A DNA stretch of 64,000 bases, taken from the NCBI GenBank assembly GCA_021828185.1, contig JAKASI010000001.1, positions 1-64,000 of the forward strand, given 5' to 3'. This stretch comes from an archaeon. Lineage in GTDB: Archaea > Thermoproteota > Nitrososphaeria > Nitrososphaerales > UBA183. The notes under the pieces are model-generated. The model had not been told where the DNA came from. It saw nothing but the letters and a program-made list of their open reading frames with translations, and did not search any database. This document shows, one piece after another, positions 49,094-57,769 of the stretch (within the stretch, counting starts at the first letter, position 1; the number at the start of each line of letters is the position of its first letter). The position numbers and the translations under genes were made by a program.

Positions 49094-49716
49094 ATGGTGA
49101 ATCACTTGTTTGGACGCAAACCGGTGGCTGCTTTCGCTGCCGTCGCGGTTGGGGTCGTACTCCTTGCTAGCTTGCCTATCTTGTCTATCCCAATCATGAA
49201 CCTTGCTCTTCCATGAGCACGACAAACATCACCGCTTGGCTTCTCTATGGCGAGCCGCCCCCGAGTGGCGCTACTCAAGCAAGCGCCCTGCTAATGAGTC
49301 CAGGATGCTCAGCCACCATAACAGGCATTCTGACTGCGTCAGCAGCGCAAACTTCTCCTGGCAATTACACATTATACTCGAATGCGGGGATATTCAGGCC
49401 TTCATCGGGTTCTCAGAGCATCTTCTGGTCTTCAAGTGTTGGAATAACCCCCGTCCCAAATGTCATCAAGCTATCGCAGAACATGAATGTTGGGGTAATC
49501 TTCACGATAGCCACTGCGTCCAACTCAACAGGCTTCTATTTCGTGGACATCGTGGGACCCCCATGCCCTGGGTTCCGCCTTGCCATCGGGAGTCCAGCAT
49601 CAGCACTCAATCTGACCGACTGGGGCGGGATCGAAGCCATAGGTGGTTGTACGTACGTCCCTGTCAGCCTCAGAATTACGGAAATCCAGGGTGCTTCAGT
49701 AGTTCCAGTCCCATGA
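49094..49716 (+). pseudogene. Secreted protein split by a frameshift
   Basis: ORF 49094-49216 encodes a 40-residue product that is almost only a signal peptide (KPVAAFAAVAVGVVLLASLP). Its stop overlaps ATG 49213 (ATGA) of ORF 49213-49716, a Ser/Thr/Gly-rich strand protein of 167 residues that lacks its own signal (ITAWLLYGEPPPSGA ... SPGNYTLYSNAGIF). Together they make a normal secreted protein of about 205 residues in two frames. Either a recent one-base frameshift or coupled translation of two parts. Two cysteines occur in the second part. Confidence 0.65.
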
Positions 49717-49874
49717 TGTCTTCTGGTGCACTGAACTACCGAGTGTCCTCTGGTTCACTTTGACCTGGTTTGGACTGCCAGCACGTCGTGGTCCCGGGCG
49801 TCGTAGAGGAAGTTCTCCCCTGAAGAGCAAGGCATCTTGTTAATGTCTAGCTTCGCCAGCGGGGACTTGCCCAC

Positions 49875-49932
49875 ATATGTGGGTTCAAACGAGGCCCTGG
49901 GTGGGATTCGAGTCCAGATATGTGGGTTCAAA
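49875..49932. repeat. Short direct repeat (15 bp) in spacer
   Basis: ATATGTGGGTTCAAA occurs at 49875-49889 and 49918-49932, separated by 28 bp that include GATTCGAGTCC. The + strand has no gene here. The minus frame 49755-50030 ends in a natural-looking segment (GENFLYDARDHDVLAVQTR) but I cannot assign it. Confidence 0.6.
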
Positions 49933-49993
49933 TACGTTAGAAAGGGTTTTCCGATTAGATTCCTTGGGAGGTTGAATGGAGAGACAAGACGCC

Positions 49994-50498
49994 TTACCAC
50001 TTGGTGTTGACAGTTCCACAGTAGGAGCACTTCTCAACCCTGTTGTATTCCTTGAAAGGAGCACCACAACCTTCGCACTTCAGTCTCTTCACTCCTGACC
50101 TTGAAGGATACCTCATCGACGTCATCACGTCAGCCACACCTTTCGATGTAACGATCCCGAGCAACTTGTGACCCATTCTGGATACAATTGGAACCCTTCC
50201 GATCTTGTTAGTCGACATACGAGACAAGACGTCGGGCAACGTCTCTTCAGGATACCCAACGACGGGCTCTTTGCTCATAACTGCGTCGAGCTTAGTTGTA
50301 GTCATCTGTCTTCTGCTGACCTTCTTCGGGTCGGCGAGAGTGAAAATCCCCACTAGTTTGTCACTATCCACGGCGGGAATACCCTCTTATCCTATTCTTC
50401 ATCATCAGATTGTAGGCGAAGCTGACCGAGACGTCCCTGGTCTGGGTCAACACACCCATGCTCATTACGACAGCAACCAAGAGCCTGGAGAATTCCAT
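49994..50498 (-). pseudogene. CBS-pair/zinc-ribbon protein with a frameshift
   Basis: The 3' frame (to 50371) encodes the end of CBS1 (VDSDKLVGIFTLADP), a complete CBS2 (KLDAVMSKEPVVGYPEETL ... GIVTSKGVADVM) and a zinc ribbon (CEGCGAP ... CSYCG). The missing start of CBS1 is found upstream in another frame: from ATG 50498 MEFSRLLVAVVMSMG through VSVSFAYNLMMKNRIRG. The two join if one base near 50385 (an extra T in GGGTATTCCC) is removed. So the gene is broken by a single-base insertion in this genome, or the assembly has an error here. Homologous to the CBS protein at 21.5 kb. Confidence 0.8.
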
Positions 50499-50530
50499 CG
50501 ACCATCAATCTACCCGACAGCACAACAGTT

Positions 50531-50683
50531 TCATTTGGCACTAGCGCACTCATAGACAAACTTGTGCCCACATAGAGAGCATCTACACGCCTGCTTACCA
50601 AACCTGCCGTAATTCGGACCATGGACTTGAGCGTCGATCTGATCCCGTTCTCTCTCATCCCAGTTCCGACTATGTTCACTCAT
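50531..50683 (-). CDS. Small cysteine-rich protein, second of a coupled pair
   Basis: 50 residues from ATG 50683, which overlaps the stop of the preceding small ORF as ATGA. C-terminal CRCSLCGHKFVYEC gives four cysteines that could bind zinc. It lies 33 bp before the start of the broken CBS/zinc-ribbon gene. No family recognised. Confidence 0.45.
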   Translation of the reverse strand: MSEHSRNWDERERDQIDAQVHGPNYGRFGKQACRCSLCGHKFVYECASAK

Positions 50684-50865
50684 CGCTCTTTCAGTCTGTC
50701 CACGAGACTCTTCTTCTTTTTTCTTCCGAGGTCGTATCCCCATTCATGCTTGGGGTATTTCTTGTTGCCATGGCTGGTCTCCTTGTATCTCCTTTCTTCC
50801 TCATCCCACTTACCACTATGACTGCTTGGAGACCACATCTCGGTCTTCTTCTTCCTGCCTAACAC
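50680..50865 (-). CDS. Small highly charged protein
   Basis: 61 residues (ATG 50838 would give 52). Lys/Arg/Glu-rich: KWDEEERRYKETSHG, HEWGYDLGRKKKK. No known domain; may bind nucleic acid. ATGA overlap with the next small gene is the main argument that it is real. Confidence 0.4.
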   Translation of the reverse strand: MLGRKKKTEMWSPSSHSGKWDEEERRYKETSHGNKKYPKHEWGYDLGRKKKKSLVDRLKER

Positions 50866-51054
50866 GGCTGGAGGCCCTCAGTCCTGACTAATAGCATTGT
50901 GACCTAGGAATGGTCGGACCGCCTCACTTGACTACGCATATTGCCAGTTTGGTCGAGAAAGACCGTAGTGGCCTTGCAACTATAGCGATGCGAGGCCCTG
51001 CCGATTCCTTGAGAATGTCTCCACGGGACTCCCAAGAAACGTAGTCTACGGTGA

Positions 51055-51063
51055 ACTTTAATG
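51055..51063 (+). promoter_or_regulatory. TATA-like box of prpF
   Basis: ACTTTAATG centred 27 bp before ATG 51086; leaderless spacing. Confidence 0.5.
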
Positions 51064-51085
51064 CCCTTCTAGTGCGGCGTGGAAT

Positions 51086-52213
51086 ATGGTTCAGTCTCGT
51101 GTGCCATGCGTCATAATGAGGGGAGGCACCAGCAAAGGTGTTTTCTTCAAGAAAGCGGATCTGCCTTCCAGCAAGAGCGAAATGACCGATGTAATACTCA
51201 GAGTGTTCGGAAGCGGTGACCCAATGCAGATTGACGGGCTCGGGGGGACACATGCGCAGACAAGCAAGACAATGGTAGTGTCCAGAAGCAAGCAGCCAGG
51301 CGTGGATGTCGACTACCTATTCGGTCAGGTCGAGGTAGAAAGAAAATCCGTGGACTACAGAGGCAACTGCGGGAACCTTACATCCGCCGTGGGTCCGTTT
51401 GCCATCGACGAAGGGCTTTTCAGGGCACGAGGGTCTAGCACCAAAGTCAGGCTCTTCAACACAAACACGCGCAAAAGGGTCGACGCATCGGTTCAGCTGG
51501 AAGGCGGGAAGACGAAGTACGAAGGCAATTACTTCATCGACGGGGTTCCAAATCCAGGCGCAAGGATAGATGTGACTTGGTACGACCCAGGGGGCGCTGT
51601 GACTGGCGCCCTGTTCCCCACCGGCAACGTCGTGGACAGGATTCCGGTACAAGGGAGAGCCATCCAGGCGTCAGTCGTTGACGCATCTAACCCTGTGGTC
51701 TTTGTGAGGGCAGAAGACGTCGGAATGAAGGGGACTGAGCTTCCTGACGACGTCTCCCAAGATACACTCCGAAAGTCGGAGCTCATCCGATCCAAGGTTT
51801 GCGAGATGATTGGGCTTGTGAAGGAGGCGGGAGAAGCGACGTCGAAAAGCCCACACATACCTTTCATAGCTGTTGTCGCGAACCCCCAAAACTATACTAC
51901 ATCCACCGGCGCCAGGATAACCAGGCACGAATATAACGTGCTCCCCAGACTCTTCTCAATGCAGAAGATGCACCACGCCTATGCAGTCACGGGAGCAATT
52001 TGCACCGCGGTAGCCGCCACCATCCCAGGTACGATTGTAAACGAGCGTTCTAGGGCACCCGCGGGCAGAGTCGTCATCGCGCACCCCAAGGGACTGATCG
52101 ACGTGGCAGTGCAGAGCCATTCGAACCATAAGGGAGCAGTGGTGGATAGCGTGACAGTCGGAAGGACTGCCAGACGCCTCATGGCGGGAAGCGCGTTCTA
52201 CATCAAAGACTGA
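51086..52213 (+). CDS. prpF: PrpF-family isomerase (aconitate/oxalomesaconate type)
   Basis: 375 residues, two diaminopimelate-epimerase-like halves. VPCVIMRGGTSKGVFF at the N-terminus, IDGLGGTHAQTSKT, VDYRGNCGNLTSAVGPFAID with the catalytic-site Cys, and the C-terminal MQKMHHAYAVTGAIC and NHKGAVVDSVTVGRTARRLM match PrpF/DUF453. PrpF isomerises trans-aconitate or 2-methylaconitate; relatives act on 4-oxalomesaconate. The tcuAB genes on the other strand suggest a tricarballylate or aconitate pathway. Confidence 0.9.
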   Translation: MVQSRVPCVIMRGGTSKGVFFKKADLPSSKSEMTDVILRVFGSGDPMQIDGLGGTHAQTSKTMVVSRSKQPGVDVDYLFGQVEVERKSVDYRGNCGNLTSAVGPFAIDEGLFRARGSSTKVRLFNTNTRKRVDASVQLEGGKTKYEGNYFIDGVPNPGARIDVTWYDPGGAVTGALFPTGNVVDRIPVQGRAIQASVVDASNPVVFVRAEDVGMKGTELPDDVSQDTLRKSELIRSKVCEMIGLVKEAGEATSKSPHIPFIAVVANPQNYTTSTGARITRHEYNVLPRLFSMQKMHHAYAVTGAICTAVAATIPGTIVNERSRAPAGRVVIAHPKGLIDVAVQSHSNHKGAVVDSVTVGRTARRLMAGSAFYIKD

Positions 52214-52434
52214 GGAACCGCAACACAGCACCTTACAGAAGACGCCTTCGCCGGACCAAGGTAGTGCCATGCTGCTGACGCGGTGTTCGTATGCATGAGG
52301 ACTCGACGCGAAACATCAGACAATCTGGGGGTTGTGCCATGACCCATGCGCCCAGCCATGCATTCCCTCGCAAGTCCGAGCGAACCTAGATGAGATCGTT
52401 CCATCGCTTGCTGTCCGATAGTCAACTTCCTTGG

Positions 52435-53562
52435 TCAAGAACTGGATTCCTCCCTTTGTGCTTCGATTCTATTTACCACGAGCGCCACGTACCGGTAGAC
52501 AAAGTGAATGAACTTGCCGTAGGGAGCCGTGAGGAAGAGCGCCAAGACTAGGCCTAGGTGCAGGGTGAAGAGGCTCCCCATGCCAGCTGTAGTTCGCAGG
52601 AGCAGAGTCCCGAAGCCCGTCAGTGTGACCAGAATCAGGAACACCAAGAACCAACGGTCGAGCGATGCCATGCTCTCGAAGGTAGTCGGTTTGCTCCTTA
52701 CGTCGACGAAGAGCAAGACCAACGCCCCAGGAATTATGAGAGCCCCACCAGCGATCCCAAACAGGACCGGACCGCTCACAATAGGATATGGCGGCAGGAT
52801 GCCCAAGCCATCCTGAAGAACAGTCGCCGATATTGTCGCGATGAGGTCTAGAGTGAAGCCGAAGAAGACCAGCGCGTGTAGGTAATACCTTCGATACGAC
52901 GGTTTCTTGTCGGACTTAGGATCGGGATACATGCAACCAGGGCCTCCTCCTTTGAACCACGTCTGCTCGAATGCTTCAGTGGCCGCTCCCCATAGTGCTC
53001 CTGGGTTGAAGACTAGCCGCAATGGTCCTGCAGTGTCATTCCAATACCGTTTCACCCCGTAAAGCCACATCCCAATCACATACAGCCCAGCCACTATTCC
53101 GACTATGTCGATGGCTAGCGAAGGGACGATGGCATAGAACGAACCAGTTCCGAGGTGTTGTGCTACGAGCCTAGATGGGCTTCCGATCAGTAGGACGAAT
53201 ACCGACACCAGGGTCAGACTGACGGCTATCGTCATTAGCGAGTATCTAGTCTGATTCTCAAAGAACACCGCCAACTTCTTTGGGGACGTATAGTCCTTGT
53301 ATGTTGACTTGCGAATTTCACTCATCATCTTTGGTATGTTGATTTTGAAAGGATGGGGCGGGGTGTAAGGACACACCGTATAGCAGTCCTGGCAGTCATG
53401 GCACAGGTTCGCCATGTAGACCACGTCTTGTCTATGGAAGACCCGCCTCCGTTCCATTGCATCCCAAACGGGACAGATGCCTTCGCAATATCTGCAGGCA
53501 TTACATACAGTCATCTGCCTTATCGGTTCTTCATAAGCGTCTTCAGTGCGGTTCTCTGTCAT
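52435..53562 (-). CDS. tcuB: TcuB/CitB-like membrane iron-sulfur/heme protein
   Basis: 375 residues. Two [4Fe-4S] ferredoxin motifs at the N-terminus (CNACRYCEGICP and CHDCQDCYTVCP) are followed by about six membrane helices with His residues suited to heme b. In Salmonella, TcuB re-oxidises the FADH2 of TcuA and passes electrons to the membrane chain (established). Starts 27 bp after the tcuA stop. The matching transporter TcuC is not in the window. Confidence 0.88.
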   Translation of the reverse strand: MTENRTEDAYEEPIRQMTVCNACRYCEGICPVWDAMERRRVFHRQDVVYMANLCHDCQDCYTVCPYTPPHPFKINIPKMMSEIRKSTYKDYTSPKKLAVFFENQTRYSLMTIAVSLTLVSVFVLLIGSPSRLVAQHLGTGSFYAIVPSLAIDIVGIVAGLYVIGMWLYGVKRYWNDTAGPLRLVFNPGALWGAATEAFEQTWFKGGGPGCMYPDPKSDKKPSYRRYYLHALVFFGFTLDLIATISATVLQDGLGILPPYPIVSGPVLFGIAGGALIIPGALVLLFVDVRSKPTTFESMASLDRWFLVFLILVTLTGFGTLLLRTTAGMGSLFTLHLGLVLALFLTAPYGKFIHFVYRYVALVVNRIEAQREESSS

Positions 53563-53589
53563 GTCCGCGCCTTCAATCGATTTGTTCGT

Positions 53590-54975
53590 CTATAGCTGCC
53601 TGCAAGCCTCTTCCCCCGCGATTCTCCCAAAGGCAGTTCCGATGGTTAGGCCAAACCCTCCGAGGTAGCCTCGCTTGAGTATGTTACCGGACATGATTTC
53701 ACCCGCTGCATACAAGTTCTTGAACGGAGTACCATCTTCCCTAAGCACGTGCGCCTGCGCATCAACTGCGACGCCCATGTAGGTGAATGTAATCCCCGGT
53801 CTGAGAGGGTAGGCATAGAATGGAGGTGTGTCAATCCTCAGCGCCCAGTGCGACTTGCTCGGCGTTAGGCCTAGCGTGTGGCAGTCATCCAGCTTTGAAG
53901 GGTCGTAGGTGCCGCCGTCGGCTACAGATTTGTTGTACGTCGACACGACGTTGGTCATCCTGTCCGAGTCCAAGCCCATCTGGTTTGCCAACTCCCCAAC
54001 AGAGTCCGCCATGAATGGCGGCCAGACGGAAGGAAGGAACAAGCCCTTTACCTTCGAATCGACTATCGAATAGGCAATCTGGTTGGGTTGCGCCGCGATC
54101 ATCTTCCCCCAAATCGCATACCTCTTCGGCCACAGGTCTTCCCCCTCGTCGTAGAATCGCTGAGCCTCGGCGTTGACTGTGATGCCGAACGGAATTGCAT
54201 CGATTCTTGTGACAATGCCGCCATCGTACTTTGGAGCCCTAGCATCCACAGACGTTGAATGAAAATTTCTGGGATCTCCGACTCGCTTCGCGCCTTCTTG
54301 CAGGAGCATGCGCAGCATTTCACCATTGTTGTGTCGTGTACCACGAATCACAAAATTATCCGCGGCATCACCCCAATACTCCTTCAGCCAGGAGACGTTC
54401 GATTCGAAACCGCCGGCTGCAACAACCAACGCCCCAGTCCTATATTCTCTAGTCTTGCCACCCGACATGACAGTGACTCCTTCGACAACGCCGTCCTGGG
54501 TGTGCATCTTGGTTATGGCAGATTCGTATGAAACCTCCACATTCGCCTTGGATGCTTTCTGATAGTATGCGTTGACCATGGCTTTCCCACCACCTAGAGG
54601 AAACAGATTGGTTCTTCCCAAGTGGAGCGTTCCTCTGAATGCTTTTGTAATCTTCACGCCATTCTCTTCCAGCCATTGAGGAATCTCCCGCGACCTTCTG
54701 ATTGTCAGTTTGGCCAAATCCAGATCGATTTCCTTTCCGGTCACTCTGATGAGATCGTCCAGCAACTCTTCCTCACTATACGGCCCAGTGGTGTACTTGT
54801 CGTCTCCGTGGGCATATCTTATGTCGCGGACGTACTTCGTGTTACCTCCTCTGTCCTCCATGGCTGCTTTCTCCAACAGAAGCACCTTGGAAGACGTCTT
54901 TGCCGCGGATAGAGCCGCAGACAGTGCGGCGTTTCCCCCACCAGCGACAATCACATCGAACGCTTCTTCCTTCAT
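53590..54975 (-). CDS. tcuA: FAD-dependent tricarballylate dehydrogenase-like
   Basis: 461 residues from ATG 54975; the frame extends to 55158, but a TATA-like TTTATAATA (55002-55010, minus) lies 31 bp before this ATG, so I take it as start. The FAD-binding motif is IVAGGGNAALSAALSAAKTS, and the C-terminal LRPGITFTYMGVAVDAQAHV and YLGGFGLTIGTAFGRIA complete the succinate dehydrogenase/fumarate reductase-like fold. Predicted to oxidise tricarballylate to cis-aconitate, with TcuB as electron acceptor. Confidence 0.88.
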   Translation of the reverse strand: MKEEAFDVIVAGGGNAALSAALSAAKTSSKVLLLEKAAMEDRGGNTKYVRDIRYAHGDDKYTTGPYSEEELLDDLIRVTGKEIDLDLAKLTIRRSREIPQWLEENGVKITKAFRGTLHLGRTNLFPLGGGKAMVNAYYQKASKANVEVSYESAITKMHTQDGVVEGVTVMSGGKTREYRTGALVVAAGGFESNVSWLKEYWGDAADNFVIRGTRHNNGEMLRMLLQEGAKRVGDPRNFHSTSVDARAPKYDGGIVTRIDAIPFGITVNAEAQRFYDEGEDLWPKRYAIWGKMIAAQPNQIAYSIVDSKVKGLFLPSVWPPFMADSVGELANQMGLDSDRMTNVVSTYNKSVADGGTYDPSKLDDCHTLGLTPSKSHWALRIDTPPFYAYPLRPGITFTYMGVAVDAQAHVLREDGTPFKNLYAAGEIMSGNILKRGYLGGFGLTIGTAFGRIAGEEACRQL

Positions 54976-55001
54976 CGGGGAGTTTCGACCGGCGTTCGGA
55001 T

Positions 55002-55010
55002 TATTATAAA
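55002..55010 (-). promoter_or_regulatory. TATA box of tcuAB
   Basis: TTTATAATA on the minus strand, 31 bp before ATG 54975; decides the tcuA start. Confidence 0.55.
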
Positions 55011-55355
55011 CACCCCCCCTAAGAAGGCCAGAAACAAGTGACAGAACTGGTGGCTCTTGGCGCCTCACTCCCCTGCTGACCAAACCTGGGTAGGCTGCCT
55101 CGAGGCTGTCTTGGACAAATCTTGGAAGCACATGGGCCGATGCCAAAGCCAACGGCACTTTTCACGACAACGTGGTGCGGTCTAGAATGATCCGGCTATC
55201 ATCATGCCAACGACGACAGACTAGCCATCAAGCTGTCTGGTTCGCGCAGAATCGAGCAGTTGGACAGCAACCGGGTTCCTCTGGGGTCTGAAATTGCCAA
55301 TCATGAAATTGCGGCGGCGGATTTAAAAACGGTTGGAAAATGCGGTAAAGCTGAA

Positions 55356-56510
55356 TTGGAACTGTCCAAAAGAGCGGCACATCTAGAAGGCTCGCCGACG
55401 CTTGAGGCAGCCAATGTGGTACGGGAGTTGCTCGCAAGGAACGAGGACGTGGTGAGGTTCGATGTCGGTGAACCCGATTTCGAGACGCCTGTAAGTATCA
55501 AGGAAGCGGGAATCGACGCGATAAAGAAAGGTTTCACTCACTATACGTCGGCGAGAGGAATTCCCGAGCTCAGGCAAGCCCTCGTGGCGGACCAGAAAGG
55601 CATGGGCCTCGATGTCAAGCCTTCCAACGTCGCCTTCTATCCCGGGTCCAAGTTTGCCTTATTCTCCGCGCTGTCGCTCTTGATTGACTCGGGAGACGAG
55701 GTGATGATTCAAGACCCGGTCTGGCCGACCTACGGGGCAATCATCGAGTACCTGGGAGGAACTCCAATCAGAGCGGGCCCTTGGAATGACATCAGGCCGT
55801 CGGACTTTCCACTGGCATCGTTTGAGAACAAGACTACCAAAAGAACAAAGGCAATACTGGTGAATTCGCCCTGCAATCCGACGGGGGCCATAATCCCCAT
55901 GAAGCAGCTAGAGGAACTCCTCAAGATGTGTGCACGAAAGAAGATCACACTGTTGCTGGACAGAATCTACTCGGCATTGGTCTACGACGGGTCTCCACAA
56001 AAGATACCCAGTTGCGACATAGAAGAGGGGAATCTCGTTGTGATTAGCGGCTTCTCCAAGGAATTCGCAATGACAGGCTGGAGACTTGGGTACACTGTCT
56101 CTTCGAAAGCATTCACAGACGTGTTGGTCGACTTTCAGGACAACACAACGACCTGTGCATCTTCCTTTGTGCAAAAGGCCGCGGTGGTGGCTCTGCTGGG
56201 CGACCGGAGCTGGCAGAAAGAGATGAACGACGAATACCGAGAAAGGAGAGATGCGATGGTCAGGGAGATAGCGAAGATACCTGGTTGGCAATGCGCCACT
56301 CCGTCGGGTGCGTTCTATTGTTTTCCCAGAATTCACGAATCTGACTCCATCGCGTTCTCGAACTCCTTGCTCACGGAAAAGCGCGTGTCCAGCGTCGCGG
56401 GTGCACACTTCGGCCTTGAAGGGGAAGCTCATCTCCGACTGTCGTACACGACACCGAAGCAAAGGATAATGGAAGGGATGAAGAGGATTCGTGAGTTGGT
56501 GTCCGCCTAA
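55356..56510 (+). CDS. Class I/II aminotransferase
   Basis: 384 residues from TTG 55356, chosen because a TATA-like TTTAAAAA at 55321-55328 lies about 31 bp upstream, inside the longer frame (from 55260). FDVGEPDFETP, HYTSARGIPELRQAL, VNSPCNPTGAIIP, LLDRIYSALVYDG and the PLP lysine in SGFSKEFAMTGWRLGY are aspartate-aminotransferase-like; LRLSYTTP carries the C-terminal Arg. The substrate (aspartate, aromatic or 2-oxoadipate type) is not readable. The DEIY of most relatives is DRIY here. Confidence 0.85.
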   Translation: MELSKRAAHLEGSPTLEAANVVRELLARNEDVVRFDVGEPDFETPVSIKEAGIDAIKKGFTHYTSARGIPELRQALVADQKGMGLDVKPSNVAFYPGSKFALFSALSLLIDSGDEVMIQDPVWPTYGAIIEYLGGTPIRAGPWNDIRPSDFPLASFENKTTKRTKAILVNSPCNPTGAIIPMKQLEELLKMCARKKITLLLDRIYSALVYDGSPQKIPSCDIEEGNLVVISGFSKEFAMTGWRLGYTVSSKAFTDVLVDFQDNTTTCASSFVQKAAVVALLGDRSWQKEMNDEYRERRDAMVREIAKIPGWQCATPSGAFYCFPRIHESDSIAFSNSLLTEKRVSSVAGAHFGLEGEAHLRLSYTTPKQRIMEGMKRIRELVSA

Positions 56511-56647
56511 ATGAACACCGCCAACAGTTCGTAGCTCGGAAGTAGATCTAGGGCGCCGTATCTTATCCACCTGGGGTTCTCATTCGAGATAGGAATTCTG
56601 GGCTCGTGTCGGTCGGTTACAATGGCGAACCGGCTCGTGTCCCCGCT

Positions 56648-57664
56648 TCAAATGTTCCTACCATACATCTTTTTGATTTCGCCTGCCAAGGGAGTCTGCA
56701 TCAACTCTTTCACCTTCTCGAAGTCCAAGTCTTTGGCCAAGCACCACATCAGTTTGACGAGCGCGGTCTCCGGGGCCATGTCGCTTGATGGTATGGTGTT
56801 CGGTACACCGAGTATGTCAGCATCAATGTCATACATACCAAGGGCTTCCCCACCAATCGGACACTGGGTGGAAAGGACTGTTGGGCGCCCGAATTTTTTC
56901 ACCTCTTGCAAAAGGTCCCGCCGTATGTGTCCGATGCCTGTCCCCTCAATAACAGCGCCGTTGCAGCCGGACAACGTCCTTGCGAGCATCTCTGCCGTCA
57001 TGGCCGGATGGCACTTGACCAAGCAGACTTCCCCTCTGATTGCAGTATCGATTCTGAGTCTCCTGGGTCCCCTCCTCACCCTGTCCCGGCTCAGGCGTAT
57101 TCTCCCGTCTCCAAAATCGCCCAAAGGATTCTCGTTTATGCTCGAAAAGGCATTCAATGCCGTCGACGAGATCTTCTTCGTTCTGGTTCCTCTGAATATG
57201 CTCTTAGAGCGGCCGTCTTCGCTCTTTGAGAATACTACACAGGTTTCGGCCAAGTCCGCACGTGCAGCGACCTTTACGGCCGCCTCCAAATTGCCACGAG
57301 AATCGCTGTCTCGCTCGAGGCCTGGTTTCATGGCGCCCGTCAGCACAATTGGTACGCTCAGTCCTTGAATCATGAAGCTCAACGCGGAGGCGGTGTATTG
57401 CATGGTGTCGGTGCCGTGCAATATCACAATTCCATCAACCCCACCCTCCAGACACGATGCCGTTCCCTTCGCGAGCGTTACCCAGTCGTCTGGCACGAAT
57501 TCTGCGCTCCCTTTGCTAAGGACGTTTCGCGTTTTCAGCTCAATTCCTGGAATCCTGAGTCCCCCAATCAGTTCTTCAGCGCCCACCATTCGGGCACGGC
57601 CGAGCGACCTGTCCACCCCCATCGAGACAGTGCCACCTGAAGTCAGCACACAAACCTTGGCCAA
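56648..57664 (-). CDS. L-asparaginase type I/GatD-like
   Basis: 338 residues. VLTSGGTVSMG with the first catalytic Thr and ILHGTDTMQYTASALSFMI with the second Thr-Asp motif, followed by GAMKPG and later EGTGIGHIRRD. Length fits type I asparaginase (about 330) rather than GatD (about 430), and no gatE is nearby. Hydrolyses asparagine to aspartate, the substrate of PyrB on the other strand. Confidence 0.88.
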   Translation of the reverse strand: MAKVCVLTSGGTVSMGVDRSLGRARMVGAEELIGGLRIPGIELKTRNVLSKGSAEFVPDDWVTLAKGTASCLEGGVDGIVILHGTDTMQYTASALSFMIQGLSVPIVLTGAMKPGLERDSDSRGNLEAAVKVAARADLAETCVVFSKSEDGRSKSIFRGTRTKKISSTALNAFSSINENPLGDFGDGRIRLSRDRVRRGPRRLRIDTAIRGEVCLVKCHPAMTAEMLARTLSGCNGAVIEGTGIGHIRRDLLQEVKKFGRPTVLSTQCPIGGEALGMYDIDADILGVPNTIPSSDMAPETALVKLMWCLAKDLDFEKVKELMQTPLAGEIKKMYGRNI

Positions 57665-57732
57665 AGCAGAACGGCCAAGGAAGAGTTACATTAATGGCTA
57701 TGTCTTCGAATGGGCGAATTCCTCGCGTATGA

Positions 57733-57741
57733 TTTATAAAA
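57733..57741 (+). promoter_or_regulatory. TATA box of pyrB
   Basis: TTTATAAAA centred about 33 bp before ATG 57770; excludes the upstream TTG/ATA start choice at 57743. Confidence 0.55.
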
Positions 57742-57769
57742 GGTGACGGTAACAATCGAACCGAAATAC

